64,000 nucleotides of DNA from Actinorugispora endophytica (GTDB lineage: Bacteria; Actinomycetota; Actinomycetes; Streptosporangiales; Streptosporangiaceae). The notes under the pieces are model-generated. The model worked only from the letters and a program-made list of their open reading frames with translations, made no database searches and was not told the DNA's origin. Below are positions 37,872-47,272 of this stretch, in pieces; position 1 is the stretch's first letter, and the number at the start of each line of letters is the position of its first letter. The translations under genes were made by a program, and so were the position numbers. The DNA is taken from contig NZ_SNYN01000016.1 in NCBI RefSeq assembly GCF_004363075.1, positions 37,232 through 101,231 of the forward strand, written 5' to 3'.

Positions 37872-39581
37872 TCACCCCTCGCAGTCCGGAACGCACAGCC
37901 GCCGCGAGACGGAACCCAGGAAGATGTCCCCGATCTCCCCGGCGTCGTCGGTCACGTACGAGGTGCCGCTGGTCGCCGCCGCGATCTCCGCCAGCCGGTC
38001 GGCCTCGGCTCGCGCGCCGAAGGCGATGACGAACATGGTGACCGGCCGGTCCGGGTCGAAGCGGTTCCGGAGCTCGGCCACCAGGTCGCCGTGGGAGAGC
38101 GTGCTGGAACCGCCGTCCACACCCGCCGTCAGCAGGATGACGCTGTTGATCTTGTCCTCCTCGTAGGCGTCCTGCATCTCGTCGTAGGCGGCGAGGATGT
38201 TGTCGTACAGCCGCGGCCCGCCGCCCCGGACGGTGATCCCGTCCGCGATCCGCTGCAGCTCCTGGCGCATGGTGACGGCCGACGAGGAGGCCGGGGCCCG
38301 CAGCGAGGTCAGCTGCCTGGCCTCGTCGCGCCCGGAGGGGCCGAACCCGTCCGACAGCAGCCACAACCCCAGGTCGGTGTTGTCGGGGAACAGGGAGAGT
38401 CCGAGCCGCGCGGCGTCGACGGCGACGTCGATCTTGTCGGGGCCGCCCTCGCTCAGCTCCTCGCTCATCTCCGCGGAGACGTCGGCGAGGACCAGCGCCC
38501 GGGACGGCATCGACAGCCGGTTCCAGTCCTGGACCGAGGTCAGCAGGGCGTCCCCGGTCAGCTCGTCGTGCGTCCTGGGAGGCGGTCCGACGATCCCCCC
38601 GGTGTCGGAGACGGTCCGGCTCGCCGTGCCGTCCGGCTCGCGAAAGCCCAGGTCGCGCAGCTGCTCGCGGTAGGCGGGGGCCTGCAGGACCTGGTACAGC
38701 TCGTCGGCCGCCGCGCGTATGAGCGGATCGCCGGTGGTGGCCACGAACGGGTAGTCCAGACTGACCGTGCCCTCGGAGGGGTACAGCACGCGCAGCGGGG
38801 TCTCGGGGGCGTCGTTGTTGTAGCGCCACACCGCCTGCTCGGGGGCGACCACCAGCGGGTCGACACCGGTGGGGGCGGGGTAGACGCCGTCCAGCTGGAT
38901 CTCCCCGAAGGCCGTGTCCGTTTGGACGTCGCGCACGAACGCGGTCATGGCCGCGTCCGCCTCGTCGCCGGTTCCCAGGGCCCGGCGCACCGCGTACATC
39001 GCCGTCATGCCGTCGACGCCCCGGTTGGGGTCGACCATCACCAACGGGCGGTCGGGGGCGCGCCCGCCGGGCAGCACCAGTTCCCAGCTGGCCTCCGTCC
39101 CCTCGGGGACGCCTTCGGCCCCCTCGGGGGCGGCCAGTACGACGGGGGAGCTGGCCAGCGAGTGCGGTTCGGTGTCGATGGTGCGGGCTCCGGTCTCGGA
39201 GACGCGGGCGAGCTCGGTCCAGGCCGAGGACTCGGGCACCCACACGTCCGGGGCGGTCCCCGACGGGATGCCCGGGCCACCCGACAGCTCGGTCATGATC
39301 CGGTGCGGGGGCGCCTCGTCGGCCTGGGCGTAGACGCAGACGCCCTCGACACGGTGGCCGGCGTCGTTGAACTCGTCGGCGGCCCGCTGCAGGACCGGCG
39401 CGATGCTCAGGGACGCGGCGACCCTCAGGTACCTCGGTTCCCCGCAGCCCAGCGCCCGGAGGCCCGCGGGGACGGCGAGGGCGGTCACCAGCAGGACCCC
39501 GACCACGACCGCGGTCAGCCCGACGGGAGCGGCCGGTGTCCGGCGGACCGGGGAGGGGAGCCGGTGTCGTCCGATCGCCAC
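37872..39581 (-). CDS. solute-binding-like plus VWA domain protein, copy 2, degenerate MIDAS
   Basis: The 569-residue protein is a paralogue of the next gene downstream, with the same order: basic start, membrane helix, binding-protein-like domain (LRVAASLSIAPVLQRAADEF, PDVWVPESSAWTELA) and VWA domain. The MIDAS motif reads LADVSAEMSEE, so the second Ser of DxSxS is Glu, and metal binding may be lost. GTG 39581 has GGGAG upstream. Two paralogues in tandem, one apparently metal-free, suggest functional split after duplication. The gap to copy 1 is 236 bases. Confidence 0.8.
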   Translation of the reverse strand: MAIGRHRLPSPVRRTPAAPVGLTAVVVGVLLVTALAVPAGLRALGCGEPRYLRVAASLSIAPVLQRAADEFNDAGHRVEGVCVYAQADEAPPHRIMTELSGGPGIPSGTAPDVWVPESSAWTELARVSETGARTIDTEPHSLASSPVVLAAPEGAEGVPEGTEASWELVLPGGRAPDRPLVMVDPNRGVDGMTAMYAVRRALGTGDEADAAMTAFVRDVQTDTAFGEIQLDGVYPAPTGVDPLVVAPEQAVWRYNNDAPETPLRVLYPSEGTVSLDYPFVATTGDPLIRAAADELYQVLQAPAYREQLRDLGFREPDGTASRTVSDTGGIVGPPPRTHDELTGDALLTSVQDWNRLSMPSRALVLADVSAEMSEELSEGGPDKIDVAVDAARLGLSLFPDNTDLGLWLLSDGFGPSGRDEARQLTSLRAPASSSAVTMRQELQRIADGITVRGGGPRLYDNILAAYDEMQDAYEEDKINSVILLTAGVDGGSSTLSHGDLVAELRNRFDPDRPVTMFVIAFGARAEADRLAEIAAATSGTSYVTDDAGEIGDIFLGSVSRRLCVPDCEG

Positions 39582-40276
39582 GTCGTCTCCCTGGGGGATC
39601 CGCGGACGCCCCGGTGGGCGCAGAGGGGAGGAGGCGCCTTCCCGGGGACCCGCTTGGTGAGTACTCGGTTGTTCTGTGACCTTAGTCTCACGGGGGGCGA
39701 AGGGGGAAGGCGGGGGCGCCCTTGCCGAGCGCCGTTCTACCGGGGTTCCCGGGAGCCGGAGCGGGTCGGCCGGGTGGTCCTCCCGAGCCGAGGAGCGCCG
39801 GACGGGGCCGCGTGGCATTCGCGGGACGGCGGCCGCGCGAACAGCACGCTCGAAGCCGCCCGCCGGTCCTGTGGCCGGGGACCGGCGCGGCGTCGGACCC
39901 GCGTGGTTCGCGCGGCCGCCGCTACGCGAGGCCGCGCGGCCTTCCACTGTCCACGGCGGTCGATGGGGAGCCGAGAGCCCCGCGGGACTTCCGCGGAGTC
40001 CGGTGGTGTTCCGCGTCCGCGCCCCGGTGGTTTCCCGCCGGCCGCGGGGGGACGGGATGCCGCGGGGATGGAACGCGGCTAGGATTGCGAACCGCTCGCG
40101 CCAGTTGATTCTGGGTTTCGCGTGCCGGACGCGCATGGTCGTGGCAGTTGTGCCGGGGGAGCGGTAGCACGCCTGGACGGGTCCGGTGGCGAGGGGGGTC
40201 GCGGGGTGAAGGAGCCGCAGGCAGGGGTGTTCCCGCGCTGCGGCTTTCCGTAATCACTGGACTCTTTAGGGTGGCA
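39582..40276. other. 695-base gap without recognised gene
   Basis: The divergent genes at 39581 and 40277 start here, so promoters for both are expected. Bases 39655-39695 (GAGTACTCGG, GTGACCTTAG) and 40240-40275 are less GC-rich and may be promoters. A 21-base segment at 39763-39783 matches 62175-62195 at 20 of 21 positions. Open frames here are Arg/Pro-rich and have no ribosome sites or family features. Confidence 0.5.
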
Positions 40277-40783
40277 ATGATCAAGCTCGGCGCTCGTTGG
40301 GACTCCCTCGGCACGGTCGGCACCGCTGTGCTCGGCTCGCTCTGCCTGGGCGGCGCGACCGTCTACACCGCGGTGGTGGGCACGTCCCTGGTCTCCCTGC
40401 CCGACGCTCCGACGGAGGCGGCGAACCTCAGCACCATGAGCGGGCTGACCGACCTGCCGGACGCCCCTGTCGCCGCCCTGGAGGTACGCGTCGACAGAGG
40501 CGAGGAGTCCTACGGGCAGAGCCTCACCTGCGAGGGCGACCCCTTGACCGACCCCGCCGCCTGCGCGGAGCTCGCCGCCGGGGTCGAGGAGGAGGACCAG
40601 GCGGGGCCCTTCGACGAGGTGGCGCCCGGCTCCATCTGCACCGAGGTCGTGTACGGCCCGGAGACCGCCACCATCAGCGGGGTCTGGGAGGGCGTGGAGA
40701 TCGAGACGGAGATCTCCCGCGGCGACTCCTGCGAAGAGGCCCGCTGGCAGCGGCTCAAGCCGCTGACCGACCACCTGGAGTAG
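40277..40783 (+). CDS. SSI-like (subtilisin inhibitor family) secreted or anchored protein
   Basis: The 168-residue protein has an N-terminal hydrophobic signal (about 12-35). The C-terminal domain resembles Streptomyces subtilisin inhibitors: SLTCEGDPLTDPAACAELA, then ICTEVVYGPETATISGVWEG, then EISRGDSCEEARW. The four cysteines (85, 96, 121, 152) fit the two SSI disulphides. The reactive-site segment after Cys121 is TEVVYG, so the residue at or near P1 would be Glu rather than the usual Met/Lys/Arg. ATG 40277 has AGGGTGG upstream. Confidence 0.75.
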   Translation: MIKLGARWDSLGTVGTAVLGSLCLGGATVYTAVVGTSLVSLPDAPTEAANLSTMSGLTDLPDAPVAALEVRVDRGEESYGQSLTCEGDPLTDPAACAELAAGVEEEDQAGPFDEVAPGSICTEVVYGPETATISGVWEGVEIETEISRGDSCEEARWQRLKPLTDHLE

Positions 40784-40843
40784 GCCCCGGGCGGAAGCGG
40801 TCCGCCGGGCGCGCCCCCGACGCCGGTCGGTGAGAATGGGGCC

Positions 40844-41653
40844 GTGAACGTCATCGAGGTACCCGACGCGGACGACGAGCGGCTGGCCGACTACGTCCGG
40901 CTGCGCGACGTCAACCTCCGCAAGAGCCTGGAGGCCGAGCACGGCCTGTTCATGGCCGAGGGGGAGAAGGTGGTCCGCCGGGCGCTGCGCGCGGGGTACC
41001 GGCCGCGCTCGCTGCTGCTCACCGAACGGCGCGCGGCCGCGCTGGCCGACGTGGTTGGGACGGTCCGGGCCCCGGTGTACACCGTCGCCGAGTCCGTCGC
41101 CGAGCGGCTGGTCGGTTTCGACCTGCACCGGGGCGTCCTGGCCTCCTTCCAGCGCAAGCCGCTGCCCGGTGTGGACGAGGTGCTCGCCGGAGCCCGCCGC
41201 GTCGTGGTCCTGGAGGACGTCGTCGACCACACCAACGTGGGCGCGATCTTCCGCAGCGCCGCCGGACTGGGTGTCGACGCGATCGTGCTCGCCCCCCGCT
41301 GCGCTGACCCGCTGTACCGGCGCGCGGTCAAGGTGTCCATGGGCGCGGTGTTCACCATGCCCTACACCCGGCTCGACGACTGGCACGGCGGGCTGGAGGG
41401 GTTGCGCGAACGCGGTTTCGCACTGCTGGCGATGACGCCCGCGCCGGACTCGGTGACGCTGGCCGAGGCCGTCGGCGACGGAGCCGGGAAGTACGCGCTG
41501 CTGCTGGGCAGCGAGGGCGACGGACTCTCCTTCCGCTGGATGGACCAGGCGGACGTCCGCGTGCGCATCCCCATGGCCGAACGCGACGTCGACTCCCTCA
41601 ACGTCACCGCCGCGGCCGCGATCGCCTGCTACGAGCTGGTCGTCAACCGCTGA
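40844..41653 (+). CDS. TrmH/SpoU-family RNA 2'-O-methyltransferase
   Basis: The 269-residue protein has an N-terminal substrate-binding domain (LFMAEGEKVVRRALRAGY) and the SPOUT domain with motifs 1 (DHTNVGAIFRSAAGLG), 2 (LLLGSEGDGLS) and 3 (DSLNVTAAAAIACYEL). It uses SAM to methylate ribose in rRNA or tRNA. Which RNA is modified cannot be told from sequence alone. Confidence 0.93.
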   Translation: MNVIEVPDADDERLADYVRLRDVNLRKSLEAEHGLFMAEGEKVVRRALRAGYRPRSLLLTERRAAALADVVGTVRAPVYTVAESVAERLVGFDLHRGVLASFQRKPLPGVDEVLAGARRVVVLEDVVDHTNVGAIFRSAAGLGVDAIVLAPRCADPLYRRAVKVSMGAVFTMPYTRLDDWHGGLEGLRERGFALLAMTPAPDSVTLAEAVGDGAGKYALLLGSEGDGLSFRWMDQADVRVRIPMAERDVDSLNVTAAAAIACYELVVNR

Positions 41654-41686
41654 CCCGGCCCCGGGGCGGCGGAGAGGGGGCCGGGG

Positions 41687-42577
41687 TCACCCCCCGGCGG
41701 GCGGCACCACGAAGCGCCAGGCGCCGGGCAGGACCGTCCAGGTGCGCGAGATGACGCCCTCGGTGATCTCGCCGTCGTTGCTCTCGGTCACCGGTTCGCA
41801 GACGACCCTGACGGTGCGGGCCTGGCGCCGGTAGACGTCCAGTTCCATCGGGTGCGTGCCCCGGTGCAGGCGCACCGCGTGCGTGGCGCGCCGCCAGAAA
41901 CCGCGCGAGCGGGAGACCACCAGGTTGATCGTGCCGTTGTCGGCCCGCGCGTCCGGGTCGAGGGTGCCGGCCCCACCGCCGATGTAGCGGCCGTTGGCCA
42001 GCCCGGCCATGAGGACCTTGTGCCGGGGGCCGATCACGGTCTCGCCGTCGGCCTCCACCAGCATCCGGTAGCCCTGCGCGGCCCATCCCGCGATCAGTCC
42101 GCCGACCGGGAAGCTCACCGGACCCAGCAGCCTCTTCCACCGGGCGGCCTCCCGGGTGGAATCCGCGCCGATCCCCAGGTGCACCGCGTTCACCGTCACC
42201 TCGCCGGTGTCGTCCACGAACAGGTCCAGCGGCCGGGCGGCCCCGGCGAGGAACGCCCGGGCGGCGGCCTCGGGGGACAGCGGGATGCCCAGCCCGCGGG
42301 CGAAGTCGTTGCCGGTTCCCAGCGGGAGCAGTCCCATCGTGCGGCCGCCGAGTTCCCCGCGCCGGTGCAGCGCGTTCGCGACGGCGTGCAGGCTGCCGTC
42401 CCCGCCCGCCACCACCAGCGTCTCGTGGCCGCGCTCCAGCGCCTTCTCCAGTTCCGAGGCGTCACCGCAGGAGGCGACCTCGACCGCCCCGGACCCCGCG
42501 ACCGTCAGCTCCCCCACCGCGGCGCGCAGGCTCCGGTCCTCGTTGCCGCCTGCCTGGGAATTGCTGATCACGAGCAC
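41687..42577 (-). CDS. diacylglycerol/lipid kinase family protein
   Basis: The 296-residue protein has the DAGK catalytic motifs VVAGGDGSLHAVANAL and LLPLGTGNDFARGLGIPL, and the C-terminal YegS-like beta domain (GGGAGTLDPDARADNGTINL). These kinases phosphorylate diacylglycerol or related lipids. GTG 42577 has GGAGG upstream. It is convergent with the RNA methyltransferase and divergent from the dehydrogenase at 42765. Confidence 0.92.
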   Translation of the reverse strand: MLVISNSQAGGNEDRSLRAAVGELTVAGSGAVEVASCGDASELEKALERGHETLVVAGGDGSLHAVANALHRRGELGGRTMGLLPLGTGNDFARGLGIPLSPEAAARAFLAGAARPLDLFVDDTGEVTVNAVHLGIGADSTREAARWKRLLGPVSFPVGGLIAGWAAQGYRMLVEADGETVIGPRHKVLMAGLANGRYIGGGAGTLDPDARADNGTINLVVSRSRGFWRRATHAVRLHRGTHPMELDVYRRQARTVRVVCEPVTESNDGEITEGVISRTWTVLPGAWRFVVPPAGG

Positions 42578-42764
42578 GGGAGGGCCTCCACGGGGGTGCC
42601 CGCAGGGGGCGCGGGGGGACACGGTGGAGCGCGGCGGGGTGCCCTGCTCCGGACGTCCTCCTCCTTCCCCCTCCCGCGCCGAATACGCGTGATCCGATCG
42701 GGGGACGGCGGCTGGTAGCGTCGGACCCGGTCGAGCGGGCGTGGAGCGAAGAAGAGGTGGCGGT

Positions 42765-43673
42765 GTGGACGGGCGGGTTCTGGTGCCCTGGAAGCAGAAC
42801 AAGGACAACGCCCCGGGCGCGCTGACCGTGGAGGTCTACGACGGTCGCGCCGAGCCGCCCGCAGACCTCGGCGACGTCGTCTTCTACGTCATGCCGTACG
42901 GCCGCCCGAACGCCGCGCGGCTGCTGCGGCGGATGCCCCGGCTGCGGGCCGTCCAGCTGCTCACCGCCGGATACGAGCACGTCGTCGCCGACCTGCCGGC
43001 CGGGACCAGGCTGTACAACGGGCGCGGGCTGCACGACGCGAGCACCGCCGAGCACGCCCTCGGACTCATCCTCGCCGCGCAGCGGGACCTGCCCCAGTGG
43101 GTCGACGACCAGCGCGGGAACGTGTGGAACCCGCACTACACCCGCTCGCTCGCGGACACGCGGGTGCTCATCGTCGGCTACGGCAGCATCGGGGAGGCCA
43201 TCGAGGCGCGCCTGCTGCCGTTCGAGACCGAGGTGGTGCGCGTGGCCCGCCGGGCGCGCCCCGCGTCGGGCGTGCACGGCATCGGGGAGCTGCGCCGGCT
43301 GCTGCCCACCGCTGACATCGTCGTGGCCGTCACCCCGCACACCCCCGAGACCGAGGGGCTGATCGGCGCGGCCGAGCTCGCCCTGCTGCGTGACGACGCC
43401 CTCGTGGTGAACGTGGGGCGGGGACCGGTCCTGGACACCGCCGCGCTCCTGGCCGAGAGGGGCCGGGTGCGCGCCGCCCTGGACGTCACCGACCCCGAGC
43501 CGCTGCCCGCGGGCCATCCGCTGTGGAACGCCCCCGGCGTCCTCGTCACCCCGCACGTCGCGGGAGGGTCCGACGCCTTCTACCCGAGGGCCCGGCGGTT
43601 CATCGACGAGCAGCTGCGCCGCTGGGTCGCGGGCGAACCGCTGGCCAACCGGGTCGCCCTCGACGGGGCCTGA
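42765..43673 (+). CDS. D-2-hydroxyacid dehydrogenase
   Basis: The 302-residue protein has a Rossmann motif (VLIVGYGSIGEAIEARL) and intact catalytic residues: Arg in VNVGRGPVLD, Glu in DVTDPEPLP and His in VTPHVAGG. It converts a 2-keto acid and the D-2-hydroxy acid with NAD(P)H; the substrate is not clear. GTG 42765 lies 8 bases after GAGG. The longer start at 42741 lacks a ribosome site. Confidence 0.92.
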   Translation: MDGRVLVPWKQNKDNAPGALTVEVYDGRAEPPADLGDVVFYVMPYGRPNAARLLRRMPRLRAVQLLTAGYEHVVADLPAGTRLYNGRGLHDASTAEHALGLILAAQRDLPQWVDDQRGNVWNPHYTRSLADTRVLIVGYGSIGEAIEARLLPFETEVVRVARRARPASGVHGIGELRRLLPTADIVVAVTPHTPETEGLIGAAELALLRDDALVVNVGRGPVLDTAALLAERGRVRAALDVTDPEPLPAGHPLWNAPGVLVTPHVAGGSDAFYPRARRFIDEQLRRWVAGEPLANRVALDGA

Positions 43674-43757
43674 CCGCGGCGCGGGCCGGAGGCGGGGCGC
43701 GCGGACGGTCCGCGCGCCCGGGGCGACCGTGTCGGCGGCACCGAGCAGACTGTGGGC

Positions 43758-45464
43758 ATGCGCATCGCGGTGGTCACCGATTTCGAGGGCGGGGCCCGGC
43801 TGCGTGAGCTTGCCGCGGACGGCACGCCCACCGGTCCGGTCCGGACGGTCAGCGACCTCGCCGGGGTCGTCGCCGACTACCGGCGGCACGCCACCGGGCA
43901 GCCCCGCTGGGTGTGGGCGTCCACCGGCGAGGTGTACCCGCCGCTGGTGGAGCGCTCACTGCGGCTCGGCCGCTGCCACGACGTCGGGCTCGTCGAGGCG
44001 CTCCTGCTCGGCTACCACGGTCGGCTCGGGGAGGCGCACTCCCTGGGCGCGGCCTGGGCCAGACTGCACGGCAGACCGGTTCCCGACGACCTCCGGGCCC
44101 CGCCCGGCGCGGGAGCCGAGCCGCCGCCCGCCCTCTTCGAACCCGACCTCTCCACGCTGCCTCCGGGAGTGGACCGGCTCGACGCGCTCGTGGAGGTGCA
44201 CGCCGACCAGCAGCGGCGGATCGCCGGGCTTCCCGAGCCGGGCAGGTTCGCACTGCTGGCCGCCGTCGAGTCGGCGGGGGCGCTGGCCGCGGTGGAGATG
44301 GCCCACGACGGCGTCCCGTGGCGCGCCGACGTGCACGACGCGATCCTCGCCGAGCAGCTGGGCCCCCGCCCCTCCAACGGGGCGCGCCCTCCCGTGCTGG
44401 CCGAACTCGCCGCGCGGATCAGCGCGGAGTTCGGCCGCGAGGTCAACCCCGACTCCCCGGCCCAGCTGCTCAGGGCGTTCGCCGCGATCGGGCATCCGGT
44501 CGGCTCCACCCGCTCCTGGGAGCTGCGCCAGGTCGAGCACCCCGTCGTGCCGTTCGTACTGCGCTACAAGGAGCTGTCGCGACTGCACTCGGCCTGCGGC
44601 TGGGCCTGGTTGGACACCTGGGTGCGGCACGGCCGGTTCCGGCCCGACTACGTGGTGGGCGGAGTGGTCTCGGGCCGGTGGGCCACCCGGGGCGGCGGCG
44701 CGCTGCAGATCCCCAAGACCGTGCGCCGCGCGGTGCGCGCGGACCCCGGTTGGACCCTCGTCAGCGCCGACGCGGGCCAGCTGGAGCCCCGCGTCCTCGC
44801 CGCCGTCTCGGGGGACCGGGCCCTGGCCGCGGCGGCGGGCAGCGACGACCTGTACGCCCGGCTCGGAACGGTCTTCGGGGGCGGCGGGGTCTCGGAGGAG
44901 GAGGCCCGCCAGCGTGCCAAGATCGGGGTGCTGTCCGCGATGTACGGTCAGACCAGCGGGGACGCCGCCGCGTTGCTGAGCACCATGCGCCGCGCCTTCC
45001 CCCGGGCGATGGAGTACGTGGACACCGCCGCGCGGGCCGGTGAGGAGGGGCGCCTGGTGCGCTCCTGGCTGGGGCGGACCTGCCCGCCGCCCTCCTCCCG
45101 GTGGCGGCGCCTCGTGTCCGGGGGACCCGGCGGGGAGCCCGATGGCGACGGCGGCCGGGCGGCCCGCGAACGGGGCCGGTTCACCCGCAACTTCGTCGTC
45201 CAGGCCACCGCCGCCGAATGGGCGCTGGTGTTCCTGGCCGGGGTCCGGCGCCGACTGGTCGCGCGGGACACGGGACGGGAGTCGGCGCGGCTGGTGTTCT
45301 TCCAGCACGACGAACTCGTCCTGCACGTGCCCGAGCCGCTGGCCGACGACTGCGTGGCCCTGCTCAGGGAGGCCGAGGAGGAGACCCGGCTGCTGCTCTT
45401 CGGCGACACGGAGGTGCGGTTCCCGCTCGACATAGCGGTGGTCGACTGCTATGCGGACGCCTGA
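43758..45464 (+). CDS. family A DNA polymerase (exonuclease-like N-terminus)
   Basis: The protein of 568 residues resembles actinobacterial bifunctional 3'-5' exonuclease/DNA polymerase proteins, which lack the 5'-nuclease domain of Pol I. The N-terminal 190 residues do not show the DEDD exonuclease motifs and may be inactive. The polymerase domain has motif A (SADAGQLEPRVLAAVSGD), the O helix (RQRAKIGVLSAMYGQ) and motif C (FFQHDELVLHVP), so it looks catalytically complete. It is likely a repair polymerase. ATG 43758 is favoured over GTG 43752. Confidence 0.9.
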   Translation: MRIAVVTDFEGGARLRELAADGTPTGPVRTVSDLAGVVADYRRHATGQPRWVWASTGEVYPPLVERSLRLGRCHDVGLVEALLLGYHGRLGEAHSLGAAWARLHGRPVPDDLRAPPGAGAEPPPALFEPDLSTLPPGVDRLDALVEVHADQQRRIAGLPEPGRFALLAAVESAGALAAVEMAHDGVPWRADVHDAILAEQLGPRPSNGARPPVLAELAARISAEFGREVNPDSPAQLLRAFAAIGHPVGSTRSWELRQVEHPVVPFVLRYKELSRLHSACGWAWLDTWVRHGRFRPDYVVGGVVSGRWATRGGGALQIPKTVRRAVRADPGWTLVSADAGQLEPRVLAAVSGDRALAAAAGSDDLYARLGTVFGGGGVSEEEARQRAKIGVLSAMYGQTSGDAAALLSTMRRAFPRAMEYVDTAARAGEEGRLVRSWLGRTCPPPSSRWRRLVSGGPGGEPDGDGGRAARERGRFTRNFVVQATAAEWALVFLAGVRRRLVARDTGRESARLVFFQHDELVLHVPEPLADDCVALLREAEEETRLLLFGDTEVRFPLDIAVVDCYADA

Positions 45465-45660
45465 GGCCGCCGGCGGGAAACCGGTATGCCGGATTCTCCA
45501 GCGGCGCTCCGGGAGTGCTCCCCGACACGCCCTCGGGAAGTTTCCGCCCGCATGGGCCTTTCACGTAGCGTTCGTCCACATGGCTTGAAAGTGTCCCCCC
45601 GCACACTCCATTCTTATACGGGACAAAACAGCTTCCCCGGAACCTCGGAAAGGCGTGGGC

Positions 45661-46860
45661 GTGGCGGCACGGCGACGGTTGACGGCTTGCACGGGCACCA
45701 CCGTGGCGTTCGCGGTGGCCTTCGGCGCTTTCGGCTCGCCGGCCTGGGCGCAGCCCCGGCCGAGCGTGGAGGAGCGGCCGCCGGTCGGCCTCTTCTCGAC
45801 CCCGCCGGTGGAGAACCCCGGGCGCGGGGACCGCCCCTCCTCCGGAGACGGGGCCTCGCCCCCGGTCGCCGACGAGGACGGCCTCAGCCGCGACGTCGAA
45901 GTCGAGCCGTTCGACGAGGCGCGTTCGCGGGAGTACTTCGCGGTCTCCGCCACGGCGTTGGAGGCCGGTCTCGTCGACAAGGTCGAGGCGCTCGAGGACG
46001 TGCGGTCCGTCGAGGTGGTGGACGCGGCCCGGGTCGAGGTGGACGGTGTGGCCATGTCCGTGCTGGGCGTGGACCCCTCCACCTTCCGCAACTACGCGCC
46101 GGAGCCCTCGGCCGAGTCCGACGAGATATGGCAGGGCGTCGCGGAGGGACACATCGCGCTCTCCGACGAGGTCGGCAAGCAGCGCGGACTCGACCTGGGC
46201 AGTTCGGTGGCCATGGCGGGCGGACGGGGCGAGGTCGACAAGGAGGTGTGGACGCACGCCACCTCCGGCGTGGCCGGGATCGACGCGCTGGTCTCCCGGG
46301 AATCCGCCGAGGAGCTGGGTTTCCCCACCGGGAACGCCCTGGTCGTCTCCGCGCCCGACGCCGACCTGTGGGAGCTCCGAGACGAACTGGAGCGCGTCCT
46401 CGGCGAGGACGCCAGCCTGCAGCTGCTCGCGGAGGACCCCGAACCGCGTCCCTCGGGCGCGGCCGGCGAGGAGGTCGACGACGCGGTCGTCGAGGACATG
46501 ATCGCCGCGGCGGAGAGCCAGCTGGGTGTCCCGTACGTGTGGGGCGGCTCCACCCCCGGAGACGGCTTCGACTGCTCGGGCCTGGTGCAGTGGGCGTTCC
46601 GCGAGGCGGGCGTGGCGGTGCCTCGGGTCACCCACGACCAGTGGTGGGCGGGCGAGCACGTGGACTACGCCGACGCCCGGCGCGGCGACCTGATCTTCTG
46701 GCGCAGCGACCCCAGCGCGCCCGACTACATCTCGCACGTGGCGATCTACCTGGGCGGCGGCCGGATGCTGGAGGCCCCGCGCACCGGTGACGTGGTGAAG
46801 GTGACCGGCGTCCGGACGGACAAGATGGCCGGAGTGGTCCGGGTGCGCGTCGCCGGGTAG
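45661..46860 (+). CDS. secreted NlpC/P60 peptidase with MacB/FtsX-like domain
   Basis: The 399-residue protein has a signal peptide ending SPAWA, a Pro/Gly-rich spacer, a middle domain (about 85-270: VDKVEALEDVRSVEVVDAAR, ISLSDEVGKQ-type segment, GLDLGSSVAM, GIDALVSRESAEELG) like the extracellular core of MacB/FtsX permeases, and a C-terminal NlpC/P60 domain (FDCSGLVQWAF, YISHVAIYLG). It should cleave peptidoglycan stem peptides. I take GTG 45661 because GGAAAGG lies 8 bases upstream. A perfect hairpin (46894-46969) and a second terminator follow. Confidence 0.88.
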   Translation: MAARRRLTACTGTTVAFAVAFGAFGSPAWAQPRPSVEERPPVGLFSTPPVENPGRGDRPSSGDGASPPVADEDGLSRDVEVEPFDEARSREYFAVSATALEAGLVDKVEALEDVRSVEVVDAARVEVDGVAMSVLGVDPSTFRNYAPEPSAESDEIWQGVAEGHIALSDEVGKQRGLDLGSSVAMAGGRGEVDKEVWTHATSGVAGIDALVSRESAEELGFPTGNALVVSAPDADLWELRDELERVLGEDASLQLLAEDPEPRPSGAAGEEVDDAVVEDMIAAAESQLGVPYVWGGSTPGDGFDCSGLVQWAFREAGVAVPRVTHDQWWAGEHVDYADARRGDLIFWRSDPSAPDYISHVAIYLGGGRMLEAPRTGDVVKVTGVRTDKMAGVVRVRVAG

Positions 46861-46893
46861 GGAGCCTCCGACGGGGAACACTCCCGCGCCGTT

Positions 46894-46969
46894 CCTCCCC
46901 GGTGATCGTGACCTTTTCGGGGTCTCAACCGTCTCTGAGACCCCGAAAAGGTCACGATCACCGGGGAGG
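46894..46969. repeat. intergenic hairpin element, copy 6 (34-bp perfect stem)
   Basis: The arms 46894-46927 and 46936-46969 are perfectly complementary over 34 bases around an 8-base loop. The core GGTGATCGTGACCTTTTCGG differs from copy 5 (GGTGATCTTGACCTTTCCGG) in both arms in a matched way. It lies between the convergent stops at 46860 and 47273, so it can end transcription from both sides. Confidence 0.93.
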
Positions 46970-46992
46970 CAGAGGCGGGGACCCCGAACGGG

Positions 46993-47025
46993 AAGGGGGC
47001 CACACCGCGCCGGTGTGGCCCCCTT
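46993..47025 (+). terminator. second terminator in the 46.9-47.3 kb convergent gap
   Basis: A 14-bp perfect stem AAGGGGGCCACACC / GGTGTGGCCCCCTT with a 5-base loop and a short T/C tail. The remaining 250 bases to the regulator gene at 47273 show no gene. Confidence 0.88.
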
Positions 47026-47272
47026 CTGTCTCCTGATGTTGAGACCAACCGGGAGGGGAGGGTTGGCTCTGCAGGAGGGGAGACAGGGACGTCTACTGAG
47101 GGAGGGGGTGTTCAGCAGACGGTCCCTGCGTAAGGCTCTTCGTTTATCGTTCGGATGCCTTCGTCATCGGGGCGGCTGTTGCCCATGCGCAAACATAAAG
47201 CGCCGGTGGTCTTTTGGCAAGAGCGCACCGTGTCGCCGCCCACAAACCCAAAATAGCCGAAATCTCGGGGGC

